Below are positions 5,803 to 12,848 of a DNA stretch of 13,486 nucleotides, one piece after another (the first letter of the stretch is position 1; every line of letters starts with the position of its first letter). Origin of the DNA: JBHHYS01 sp046757645 (GTDB lineage: Bacteria; Acidobacteriota; Terriglobia; Acidiferrales; 2-02-FULL-67-57); NCBI GenBank assembly GCA_046757645.1, contig JBHHYS010000060.1, positions 1-13,486 on the forward strand, in the 5' to 3' direction. A model generated the notes under the pieces. The model was given only the letters and a program-made list of their open reading frames with translations. It was not told the DNA's origin and did no database searches. The position numbers and the translations under genes were made by a program.

Positions 5803-7056
5803 ATGCCCGAACGTCCCAAAAAGTTCACTGGCTGGGAATATTGGGTAACGGTCAGTTACCGCAGTGTCATCCTGATCGTCCTGGCCTTGATTGTCATGGG
5901 ATTGTCCGTCTTCATACTCCTCCAGCCGGAAACTTTTAGCCGCGTCTGGGCCAAGATCACCGGCGCAAACGGGGCCAACGCCACCCCCCAAACCGCCGAC
6001 TTCGCCCGCTTCATCAACCTGGACGGGCAAGTGCGGGTCAAAAAGCGCGACTCGGTGCAGTGGGTGGGTGCCGACTACGGCACCGAGTTGATGGAAGGCG
6101 ACATCGTGCAGAGCGGCTCGAAGGGGATTGCCCGGATTCGCTTCGTGGATGGCACCACCTACGTGGTCAAGCCGAGGACCCTGATTGTCATCGAGCAGAA
6201 CACCACCCTGGAGAACCGCGCCACCAAGGTGGCCGTGCAGCTCACCTCCGGCGCCGTGGACCTCTCCACCGGAAGTTGGGAGGTTCCGGGGTCGAGTTCC
6301 CAGGTGCGCTTCGAAAACACCGTGGCTCTGATGGAAGAAAACACCCGAGCTGCGATTCGACAGGACCCCGAGGCCCAGGTCCACGAGATTACCGTCAGCG
6401 AAGGCCGCGCCGCCGTGACCAAGGGCGACCAGACCATTCAAGTCGGCCCCTATGAGCGCGCCGGCTTCCGCCGCCCCGACGAACCGCTGCAGAAGGCGAA
6501 GGTCATCGCCCCCCCCACCCTGCTGCGGCCCCGCAACCTTGAGCCCATCATCAGTGCCGACCCCGAGCGCGAGGTGGTTCGCTTCCAATGGAGCCCGGTG
6601 GCGCAGGCGCGCAGCTATCGCCTGCGGGTCTCCCCCTCCCCGCTGTTTACCCAACTGGTGATTGACCGCCGCGTCAGTAGCGCCCGCTTCAACGCCCGGG
6701 GACTGCCGGCGGGCGACTACTACTGGACGGTCAGAGCCGTGGACGCCAGCAACCGAGAAAGCCAGGAGAACGGACCCAACCACTTCACCCTCTTCCCCCA
6801 GCCTGCCAGCGAACAAGTGTTCCTGGACATCCAGAGCATCACCCAGCACGGCCGGGTCATCGAGATACTGGGCCGCACTGAGCCGCTGGCCAGCGTCACC
6901 ATCAACGCCGAACCGGTGGCCAACGTGGGGCCGGACGGCCGCTTCCGGCATTTCACCAAACCGCTGCCCAGTGCCGGGGTGCACAGCATCACCATCGTGG
7001 CCCAGAACCGCCGCGGGGCGGTGGTGACCCGCAAAGAGACGGTCTACGTGAAGTGA
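5803..7056 (+). CDS. Membrane-anchored FecR-domain protein with FN3-like and Ig-like repeats
   Basis: The 417-aa product has a short cytoplasmic N-terminus and one transmembrane segment (~21-41), and the rest should be periplasmic. A FecR domain follows (~70-215, including LDGQVRVKKRDSVQW, GDIVQSGSKGIARIRFVDGT and LTSGAVDL). Next is a fibronectin III-like module (~255-332, with FQWSPVAQARSYRLRV and LPAGDYYWTVRAVD), then a bacterial Ig-like module (~340-416, with ASVTINAEPVANVGPDGRF). It lacks the anti-sigma N-terminal domain of true FecR, and no ECF sigma gene is nearby, so iron signalling is unlikely. ATG 5803 has AGGGA seven bases upstream; the longer open frame before it is antisense to the PPIase gene. 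It ends 44 bases before mreB and probably shares its transcript, suggesting a structural or scaffolding role with the Rod complex; that is inference. Confidence 0.88.
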   Translation: MPERPKKFTGWEYWVTVSYRSVILIVLALIVMGLSVFILLQPETFSRVWAKITGANGANATPQTADFARFINLDGQVRVKKRDSVQWVGADYGTELMEGDIVQSGSKGIARIRFVDGTTYVVKPRTLIVIEQNTTLENRATKVAVQLTSGAVDLSTGSWEVPGSSSQVRFENTVALMEENTRAAIRQDPEAQVHEITVSEGRAAVTKGDQTIQVGPYERAGFRRPDEPLQKAKVIAPPTLLRPRNLEPIISADPEREVVRFQWSPVAQARSYRLRVSPSPLFTQLVIDRRVSSARFNARGLPAGDYYWTVRAVDASNRESQENGPNHFTLFPQPASEQVFLDIQSITQHGRVIEILGRTEPLASVTINAEPVANVGPDGRFRHFTKPLPSAGVHSITIVAQNRRGAVVTRKETVYVK

Positions 7057-7100
7057 GGCCGGGGCGCAAAGATGCGAATGCCAGGAAGGACTGAGCTGCC

Positions 7101-8126
7101 ATGAGCTTCCGCTCTATCTTCAGTGTCTTCTCCTCCGACCTGGCCATCGACCTGGGCACGGCCAACACCCTGGTCTACGCCCACGGTCGGGGCATTGTGG
7201 TCAACGAGCCCTCCATCATCGCCCTGAACAAGAACAACGGGGACATCTGCGCGGTGGGCAAAGAAGCCAAGGAGATGCTGGGGCGCACCCCGGGCAACAT
7301 CGTGGCCATCAAGCCCATGAAGGATGGGGTGATCGCCGACTTCAAGCGCACCGAGCGCATGCTGAACTATTTCATCCAGAAGGCCCACAACCGCAAGCTG
7401 CTCGTCCACCCCCGGATTGTCATCGGCGTGCCGAGCGAAATCACCCCGGTGGAAGAGCGGGCGGTGCAGGACTCCGCCTACCGGGCCAAGGCCAGCGAGG
7501 TCTATTTGGTCGAGCAGGCGATGGCGGCCGCCATCGGCGCCGGCCTGCCCATCACCGAAGCCTGCGGCAATATGGTGGTGGACATCGGGGGCGGCACCAC
7601 CGAGGTGGCGGTGATTTCCCTGAGCGGCATCGTTTTTTCCCGCTCGGTGCGGGTGGCGGGCAACGAGATGGACGAAGCCATCATGCACTACCTGAAACGC
7701 AAATATAATCTGCTCGTCGGCGAACGCACCGCCGAGCAGATCAAAACGGAGATCGGCTCTGCCTATCCCCTAGAAAAAGCCCAGACAATGGAGATCAAGG
7801 GGCGCGACCTGATTGAAGGCATCCCCAAAACCCTTACCGTCACCGACGCGGAAATCCGCGAAGCCCTCTCGGAGTGTGTGGCTACCATCATCAATGCCAT
7901 CCGGGTGGCTTTGGAGCGCACCCCGCCGGAACTCTCGGCGGACATCAGCGACCGCGGCATCGTGCTCACCGGGGGCGGCTCCCTGGTGCGCAACCTCGAC
8001 AAACGCATCTCCGAGGAAACCGGCCTGCCCATCTCCATCGCCGATGAGCCCCTGGCCTGCGTGGCGCTGGGCACGGGCAAGATGCTCGAGGACTTCAATT
8101 TGCTGCGCCGAATCAGCAAAGGATAG
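7101..8126 (+). CDS. mreB: Rod shape-determining protein MreB (bacterial actin)
   Basis: Forms ATP-dependent membrane-bound filaments that orient the lateral wall synthesis machinery. It has 341 aa, the usual length. All actin-fold nucleotide motifs are visible: phosphate-1 AIDLGTANTLVY (15-26), phosphate-2 VVDIGGGTTEVAVISL (159-174) and the adenosine loop GIVLTGGGSLVRNLD (286-300). The amphipathic N-terminus MSFRSIFSVFSSD resembles the membrane-binding helix of Gram-negative MreB. The start is ATG with AGGAAGGA (7083-7090) about ten bases upstream; a ten-codon frame from ATG 7072 ends on the mreB start as ATGA. It is followed 25 bases later by mreC. Confidence 0.98.
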   Translation: MSFRSIFSVFSSDLAIDLGTANTLVYAHGRGIVVNEPSIIALNKNNGDICAVGKEAKEMLGRTPGNIVAIKPMKDGVIADFKRTERMLNYFIQKAHNRKLLVHPRIVIGVPSEITPVEERAVQDSAYRAKASEVYLVEQAMAAAIGAGLPITEACGNMVVDIGGGTTEVAVISLSGIVFSRSVRVAGNEMDEAIMHYLKRKYNLLVGERTAEQIKTEIGSAYPLEKAQTMEIKGRDLIEGIPKTLTVTDAEIREALSECVATIINAIRVALERTPPELSADISDRGIVLTGGGSLVRNLDKRISEETGLPISIADEPLACVALGTGKMLEDFNLLRRISKG

Positions 8127-8151
8127 GCCGAGCGCCCGGCCAGGTTGACTT

Positions 8152-9021
8152 GTGCGCGCTTTCCTCGAACGCTACCGCCACCCCAGCTTGCTGGTGGCGG
8201 TGCTGCTCGCCCAACTCTTCTTCCTCGCCTACCAGATCAAAGCCGACAACGACGTCCGCCTCATCCGCCTCTGGGCGGTGACCCTGGTTACCCCCATTCA
8301 GAAAGGGGTGTACGCGACGAGCAGCGCGGCCCACTCCGTGTTCGAGAACTACATCGCTCTCTACGACGCCCGCCAGGAAAGTCAGCGCCTGCGCGGGGAA
8401 CTCGACCAGGTCCGCCTCCGCCTGCAGGAGTTCGAAGCCCGCGCCGCCGAAGCCGAAAAGCTCGCCGCCCTGCTCGAACTCAAGCAGGCCTACGCCCGCG
8501 CCCCCTTGGTGGCGGCACAGGTGATTGCCACCAGCCCGGCGACCAGCAGCCGCACGGTGTTGATCGACCGCGGCCGCGACGCCGGCCTCGAGCCCAACAT
8601 GGTGGTCCTCACCCCCGCGGGGGTGGTGGGCAACGTGGTTTCCGTCTTCCCCAGCGTCGCCCAGGTGTTGCTGATCAGCGACCGCAAGAGCGGGGTGGGC
8701 GTTCAGGTCGCCGGCTCGGGTGTCCAGGGGGTGGTGAAGGGGGCGGGCGGCTTTCTCTGCCGGTTGGAGTATGTTCCCAACGAAGAGTCTGTGCTCGTGG
8801 GCGCGGAGTTGCTGACCTCCGGGCAGGACCAGCTCTTCCCGAAAGGGCTGCCGGTGGGGCGGGTGACCTCGGTGCAGCCGGGCGAACTCTTTCAGGAGAT
8901 CAGCGTCCAGCCAGCTGTGCCCCTCACCCGGCTGGAGCACGTCCTGGTGCTGGCGGGGCCGCCGGAGACGCTGGCCATCGCCGCCCAGGCGGCCGAGACC
9001 TCCAAGCCCCTGCCGCGCTAG
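8152..9021 (+). CDS. mreC: Rod shape-determining protein MreC
   Basis: Periplasmic scaffold that joins MreB/MreD to PBP2 and activates PBP2-RodA; 289 aa. A short basic N-terminus precedes one transmembrane helix (~11-28). A coiled-coil segment (~74-112, LRGELDQVRLRLQEFEARAAEAEKL region) follows, then the two-beta-barrel MreC core with TVLIDRGRDAGLEPNMVV, VGNVVSVFPSVAQVLLISD and the conserved end loop SGQDQLFPKGLPVGRV. The start is GTG 8152, because an in-frame TGA lies at 8146-8148; AGG (8142-8144) is seven bases before it. Located 25 bases after mreB and before mreD, the standard order. Confidence 0.97.
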   Translation: MRAFLERYRHPSLLVAVLLAQLFFLAYQIKADNDVRLIRLWAVTLVTPIQKGVYATSSAAHSVFENYIALYDARQESQRLRGELDQVRLRLQEFEARAAEAEKLAALLELKQAYARAPLVAAQVIATSPATSSRTVLIDRGRDAGLEPNMVVLTPAGVVGNVVSVFPSVAQVLLISDRKSGVGVQVAGSGVQGVVKGAGGFLCRLEYVPNEESVLVGAELLTSGQDQLFPKGLPVGRVTSVQPGELFQEISVQPAVPLTRLEHVLVLAGPPETLAIAAQAAETSKPLPR

Positions 9022-9140
9022 CCCCCGCTCGGCCTGAATCGGGGAATCGGTGAAGGCGGCGGGCAAAGCGGATGGAGAACGGTCCGCAACCGTCTGCGGG
9101 GGCAAGAAAATCGCCCTGGGGAGGAAAAAACCGCACGGGG

Positions 9141-9662
9141 ATGCCGGGGGTCGACGAACCGCGCACGGAAGTCTACCGTTTCCGCCCGGTGGTGGTGTTC
9201 GCTGCCGCGGTGGCGGCCATCCTCCTGCAAGTCTCTCTGCCCCTCTACCTTCCCTTGTACCCCTTGTTCTCCCTGTTCGAGCTGCCGCTGCTGGTGGTGA
9301 TCTATTTCGGCTTCAGCCGCCGCAACCCCACCAGCGGCTTGCTCCTCGGGCTGGTCATCGGGGTGGCCCAGGACGCGCTCAGCTACCAGCCCATTGGCCT
9401 CTTCGGCATGGCCAAAACCCTGGTGGGCTACGCGGCCTCCTCGCTGAGCAGCCGGATTGACACCGACCCCCGCCCCGCCCGGCTCTTGTTGTTGTTTCTC
9501 TTCTACCACTTTCACCAGTTGGTCTATGCGGGGATCGAGCGGCTGCTCCTCGGCCAACCCGCCGACATCGTTAGCCTGAAGGTGCTCGAAGCGGCTCTTG
9601 TAAACGCTCTTCTGGGTGTGCTAGTTTTCCACATCCTGGACCGCTTTCGGCAGACAACCTGA
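9141..9662 (+). CDS. mreD: Rod shape-determining protein MreD
   Basis: Small polytopic inner-membrane protein of the Rod complex. The product from ATG 9141 is 173 aa, typical for the family, and nearly all hydrophobic after residue 13, with about five to six membrane segments starting at RPVVVFAAAVAAILLQV. Family features are PTSGLLLGLVIGVAQDALS and IGLFGMAKTLVGY, with LLGVLVFHILDRF at the end. An in-frame ATG at 9072 would add 23 residues rich in Gly, Lys and Ser. That stretch has looser third-base GC use than the rest and does not look like MreD, so I prefer 9141, although neither start has a clear ribosome binding site (GGGAGG lies ~16 bases before 9141). If 9141 is right, 119 non-coding bases separate mreC and mreD, with a tandem GAATCGG (9036-9042, 9044-9050). 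It ends 8 bases before mrdA. Confidence 0.92.
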   Translation: MPGVDEPRTEVYRFRPVVVFAAAVAAILLQVSLPLYLPLYPLFSLFELPLLVVIYFGFSRRNPTSGLLLGLVIGVAQDALSYQPIGLFGMAKTLVGYAASSLSSRIDTDPRPARLLLLFLFYHFHQLVYAGIERLLLGQPADIVSLKVLEAALVNALLGVLVFHILDRFRQTT

Positions 9663-9670
9663 CGCTCCCT

Positions 9671-11509
9671 ATGGACTGGCTTACCGAGCCCAAGCTCTCC
9701 TCCTGGCGCCTGAAACTGCTGCGCTACTTCGTGGTGGCCATTTTCGTGCTCCTGCTGGTGGGCTTCTGGCAACTGCAGGTAGTGCGCTCGGACTACTACG
9801 CGCAACTGGCCGAGCGCAACCGCATCCGCACCCTGCCGCTGATGGCGCCCCGGGGCTTGATCCTCGACCGCGACGCCCGTTCCCTGGTGGACCACTACCC
9901 CTCTTTCAGTGTCATCCTGATTCGCGAGCACGTGCGCGAGATCCAAGAGTTGCTCCCCGCCATCGCCCGGGGATTGAAACTCGACTTGGCCGGACTGCAA
10001 GAACGCCTCCAGGAATTCGCCGATGCCCCGCCCTACCAGCCCATCGTGCTCAAGGATGAAGCCACCCTGGCGGACATCGCCTTCATCGAGTCGCACCGCA
10101 CCGAGCTCCCCGAACTCGAACTCGTCCTCATGTACCGCCGCCGCTATCCGCCCGACGGCTTTGCCGCCCACTTCTTCGGCTACGTGGGCGAAGCCTCCCC
10201 GGAGGAGGTCGCGGGCGGCGGCTACGAGCTGGGGGCGATCGTCGGCAAGATGGGCGTGGAGCGCTATTACAACCAGATGCTGATGGGGGAGAACGGGCAG
10301 CGGCGCGTCATCGTGGACAGCCGCGGACGCGAAGTGGAGAAACTCGACCGGAAGAAACCCCAGCCCGGCCGCCCCCTCCACCTCACCCTCGACTACGACA
10401 TCCAACTCGCCGCCGAACACGCCATGCGCGACCGCCAGGGAGCCCTGGTGGCACTTGATCCGCGCACGGGCGACGTCTTGGCCCTGGTCAGTCGGCCGAC
10501 CTTTGACCCCAACCTCTTTGCGGTCCGCATCAGCACCGACCAATTGCGGGCGCTCACCCAGAACCCGGACAAACCCTTCCTCAACCGCGCCATTCAGGCG
10601 CAGTTAGCCCCCGGTTCCGTTTTCAAAGTCATCATCGCCACCGCCGCTCTGGAAGAAGGCCTCTTGGATGATCCCTCCTTCACGGTGCGCTGTCCCGGTT
10701 GGGCGAAGCACTACGGGCGCATCTTCCGCTGCTGGCGGCGGGAAGGCCACGGAGTGGTCAATTTGCACCGCGCCCTGGTGGAGTCCTGCGACGTTTTTTT
10801 CTATGAAGTGGGACATCGGCTGGGCATCGAGCGCATCGCCGATTACGCCCGCCAGCTCGGCCTGGGCCGCCCCACGGGAATCACCCTCCCGGGCGAAAAG
10901 CCCGGGCTGGTTCCTTCCCCGGAGTGGAAGCTGCGGGTGCAAAAGGAGCCCTGGTGGGACGGCGAAACCATCTCGGTCGCCATTGGCCAGGGCCCCATCC
11001 TGGTCACTCCTTTGCAGTTGGCCTACGCCATCGGCGGCATCGCTTCCGGCGGCAACTTTGCCCGCCCCCGCTTGTGGCTGCGGCGGGACCTCGAGCCGGA
11101 GATTCGCCGCGTCCCCCTCAAACCCGAAACCGTCACCGCAATCACCGACGCCCTTTGGGGTGTGGTGAATGAAGCCGGCACGGGGAGGCTCGCCCGGCTG
11201 CCGGACGTGGAGGTGGCCGGCAAGACCGGCACGGCACAATTGGTCGGCCTCGACACCCTGAAGCGTGTGCGCGGCCAGACCCCCCGCAGCCTCACCGAAA
11301 ACGCTTGGTTCGTGGGCCTGTCGCCGCGCCGCAACCCGGAGATTGTGGTAGCCGTGCTGGTCGAACACGGCGAACACGGCGCCGCCGCCGCTCCCCTGGC
11401 CCGCGAAGTCATCAAAGCTTACTACGACAAGAAAAACCGTGGCGCCGGGCAGCAGTACGCCCGGGATTCCGCCCCCCGGGCCGCGCCACCACGCCCGCGG
11501 AAGGAATAA
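9671..11509 (+). CDS. mrdA: Penicillin-binding protein 2, elongasome transpeptidase
   Basis: Class B PBP that cross-links peptidoglycan made by its partner RodA; 612 aa. One transmembrane anchor (~18-38) is followed by the pedestal/dimerisation domain with MAPRGLILDRD (58-68) and GKMGVERYYN (192-201), then the transpeptidase domain. The active-site tetrad is SVFK (Ser316, Lys319; STFK is more common), the second motif is Ser372-Cys373-Asp374, and the third is KTG (518-520). Cys341, Cys354, His360 and Cys373 are spaced like the zinc ligands reported for Acinetobacter baumannii PBP2. The C-terminal ~25 residues are Arg/Pro-rich. There is no clear ribosome binding site at ATG 9671, so translation may be coupled to mreD 8 bases upstream. 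TAA overlaps the rodA ATG by one base. Confidence 0.97.
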   Translation: MDWLTEPKLSSWRLKLLRYFVVAIFVLLLVGFWQLQVVRSDYYAQLAERNRIRTLPLMAPRGLILDRDARSLVDHYPSFSVILIREHVREIQELLPAIARGLKLDLAGLQERLQEFADAPPYQPIVLKDEATLADIAFIESHRTELPELELVLMYRRRYPPDGFAAHFFGYVGEASPEEVAGGGYELGAIVGKMGVERYYNQMLMGENGQRRVIVDSRGREVEKLDRKKPQPGRPLHLTLDYDIQLAAEHAMRDRQGALVALDPRTGDVLALVSRPTFDPNLFAVRISTDQLRALTQNPDKPFLNRAIQAQLAPGSVFKVIIATAALEEGLLDDPSFTVRCPGWAKHYGRIFRCWRREGHGVVNLHRALVESCDVFFYEVGHRLGIERIADYARQLGLGRPTGITLPGEKPGLVPSPEWKLRVQKEPWWDGETISVAIGQGPILVTPLQLAYAIGGIASGGNFARPRLWLRRDLEPEIRRVPLKPETVTAITDALWGVVNEAGTGRLARLPDVEVAGKTGTAQLVGLDTLKRVRGQTPRSLTENAWFVGLSPRRNPEIVVAVLVEHGEHGAAAAPLAREVIKAYYDKKNRGAGQQYARDSAPRAAPPRPRKE

Positions 11510-12606
11510 TGCCCCGCCGCGTCCGCTATCGCGAACTCGACTGGCTGCTGCTCGCAGCGGTGTTACTCATCGCCGTGCTCGGCCTGGTGGAAATCTACTC
11601 CACCACCCAGAACCTCGCCCGCTTCACCGGCCTGCACCTGCGGCAGTTGGTGTGGATGGGCATTGGGCTGCTGATGATGGTCGTGGTCGCCCGGATCGAC
11701 TACCACTCCCTGCTGGACCAGGCCCCCCTGATCTACGTGGTCACCCTGGGCGGCCTGGTGGCCGTGCTGTTCTTCGGCAAGGAGATGTTCGGGGCGCGGC
11801 GCTGGCTGGAGGTCGCCGGGCTCACTTTCCAAGTGTCCGAACTTGCCAAATGGTCTATAATTGTTGTCTTGGCGAAGTACTTGAGCGAAATTCGAGGTGA
11901 CACCCTCACCCTGAAACAGGTGGCCAAGGTGGCCGTGCTGGTGGGGGTGCCCATGGGGCTGATCGCCGCCCAGCCGGACCTGGGAACGGCGTTGAGCTTG
12001 ATCCCCATCGGCGCCACCGGGGTTTTTCTGGCGGGCTTGCGTCGCCAGCAGGTCTTGGGGTTGGGCTTGGCGGCCCTGCTGCTGATGCCGGCCGGCTGGT
12101 GGTTGCTCCGACCCTACCAGCGGGCGCGGCTGGAAGCCTTTGTGCAGCCCGGCCGCGGCTCCCAGGGACCCGGCTACCAGACAATGCAATCCAAGATTGC
12201 CGTGGGCTCGGGCGGCTTTTGGGGCAAGGGAATGGGCAACAAGGAGAGCCAGAACCAGCTGGGATTCATTCCGGTGCGCCATGCGGAGTTCATCTTCGCC
12301 GCCTACGCCGAGGAGCAAGGCTTTGCCGGGGTGCTGCTGGCGCTGAGCTTGTACCTGCTCTTGCTGTTGCGCTTGCTGCACAATGTGGAGACAGCACCGG
12401 ACCGCGCCGGGGCGCTGCTGGTCGCTGGCGTGCTCACCCTGCTGGCGTTCCATCTGCTGGTGAACGTGGGCATGGTCATCGGCTATGTGCCGGTCACCGG
12501 CATTCCCTTGCCGCTGATGAGTTACGGCGGCTCGGCCACGATTACGATGTTCATGATGCTGGGCTTGGTGATGAGCGTGCGCATGCGCCGCTTCGTCAAC
12601 CTCTGA
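11509..12606 (+). CDS. rodA: RodA, SEDS peptidoglycan glycosyltransferase
   Basis: Multi-pass membrane enzyme that polymerises lipid II for lateral wall growth with PBP2; 365 aa, about ten membrane helices. SEDS motifs seen: GARRWL (95-100), FQVSELAKW (107-115), QPDLGT (155-160), AVGSGGFWGKGMGN (231-244), RHAEFIFAAYAEE (257-269) and the C-terminal GIPLPLMSYGGSAT (331-344). ATG 11509 overlaps the mrdA stop (TAATG), with GGAAGGA just upstream inside mrdA, so the two partners are translationally coupled. The odd point is Glu260, where E. coli RodA and FtsW have the essential Asp of the H-x-D-F loop. RodA rather than FtsW is indicated by the mreBCD-mrdA context. Confidence 0.96.
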   Translation: MPRRVRYRELDWLLLAAVLLIAVLGLVEIYSTTQNLARFTGLHLRQLVWMGIGLLMMVVVARIDYHSLLDQAPLIYVVTLGGLVAVLFFGKEMFGARRWLEVAGLTFQVSELAKWSIIVVLAKYLSEIRGDTLTLKQVAKVAVLVGVPMGLIAAQPDLGTALSLIPIGATGVFLAGLRRQQVLGLGLAALLLMPAGWWLLRPYQRARLEAFVQPGRGSQGPGYQTMQSKIAVGSGGFWGKGMGNKESQNQLGFIPVRHAEFIFAAYAEEQGFAGVLLALSLYLLLLLRLLHNVETAPDRAGALLVAGVLTLLAFHLLVNVGMVIGYVPVTGIPLPLMSYGGSATITMFMMLGLVMSVRMRRFVNL

Positions 12607-12609
12607 GCC

Positions 12610-12630
12610 CGGGCGAGGCCCGTTTTCTTC
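12610..12630 (+). terminator. Possible intrinsic terminator after rodA
   Basis: CGGGC-GAG-GCCCG (12610-12622) is a 5-bp all-GC stem with a 3-base loop followed by TTTTCTTC, starting 4 bases after the rodA stop. The stem is short, so partial readthrough into the RNase gene is likely. If it works fully, the RNase gene needs its own promoter, and I do not see a good one in 12631-12848. Confidence 0.4.
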
Positions 12631-12638
12631 TGGGGGCC

Positions 12639-12733
12639 TTCCGCGCGGGTGCTTTGGCAGGCGCGGAAAATACGCTCCGCTCGGGGCGGGGCGTGCAGAA
12701 GAGATTGAAAAACGAAGGCGGCAGGGGCGACCC
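12639..12733 (+). other. Structured leader between rodA and the RNase E/G gene
   Basis: Two or three hairpins follow each other. TTCCGCGC (12639-12646) pairs with GCGCGGAA (12661-12668), a perfect 8-bp stem with a 14-base loop. CGCTCCG (12673-12679) pairs with CGGGGCG (12687-12693), seven pairs including one G-T. GGGG-CGA-CCCC forms a third small stem near 12724-12734. They lie in the 242-bp untranslated stretch before the RNase start. E. coli RNase E controls its own mRNA through leader hairpins, so a similar role is possible but unproven. Confidence 0.35.
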
Positions 12734-12848
12734 CGAGAGCGCCGCTGCCTCGAAACCACAATGAGACTACGCGGGCAGTGGGGGGAACGACGGTGGCGGG
12801 CGTACGCGCCGCCCCGCCCCCGAGCTTGCTGCCCGGCGAGGAATTGGA

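Noticed and set aside
3664..6984. Open frame of 1106 codons on the minus strand
   Set aside because: The real gene starts at 5637 with a ribosome binding site and promoter. The upstream extension is antisense to the fecR-like gene and runs across both promoters.
3625..7056. Open frame of 1143 codons on the plus strand
   Set aside because: Only the last 417 codons (from 5803) are the real fecR-like gene; the first part is the antisense of the PPIase gene. Its codons lie in register with the opposite strand's codons, where GC-rich genes rarely produce stops.
5803..7056. TonB-type iron regulator (FecR anti-sigma) function
   Set aside because: No cytoplasmic anti-sigma domain, no ECF sigma factor gene and no TonB receptor nearby; only the periplasmic FecR fold is shared.
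9022..9140. Riboswitch between mreC and mreD
   Set aside because: Only a tandem GAATCGG and a 5-bp stem (CCGCA/TGCGG) are visible; no known riboswitch core motif.
8113..10543. Minus-strand frames of 330, 179 and 339 codons opposite mreC, mreD and mrdA
   Set aside because: They mirror well-identified genes in register and have His/Gln/Gly-rich antisense composition.
11305..11508. Upstream extension of rodA into mrdA
   Set aside because: The ATG at 11509 with its ribosome binding site and TAATG overlap fits the family N-terminus; the extension is Arg/Gly/Pro-rich out-of-frame sequence of mrdA.
11563..12759. 398-codon minus-strand frame opposite rodA
   Set aside because: His- and Gln-rich antisense of hydrophobic membrane codons; no motif, and rodA is unambiguous on the plus strand.
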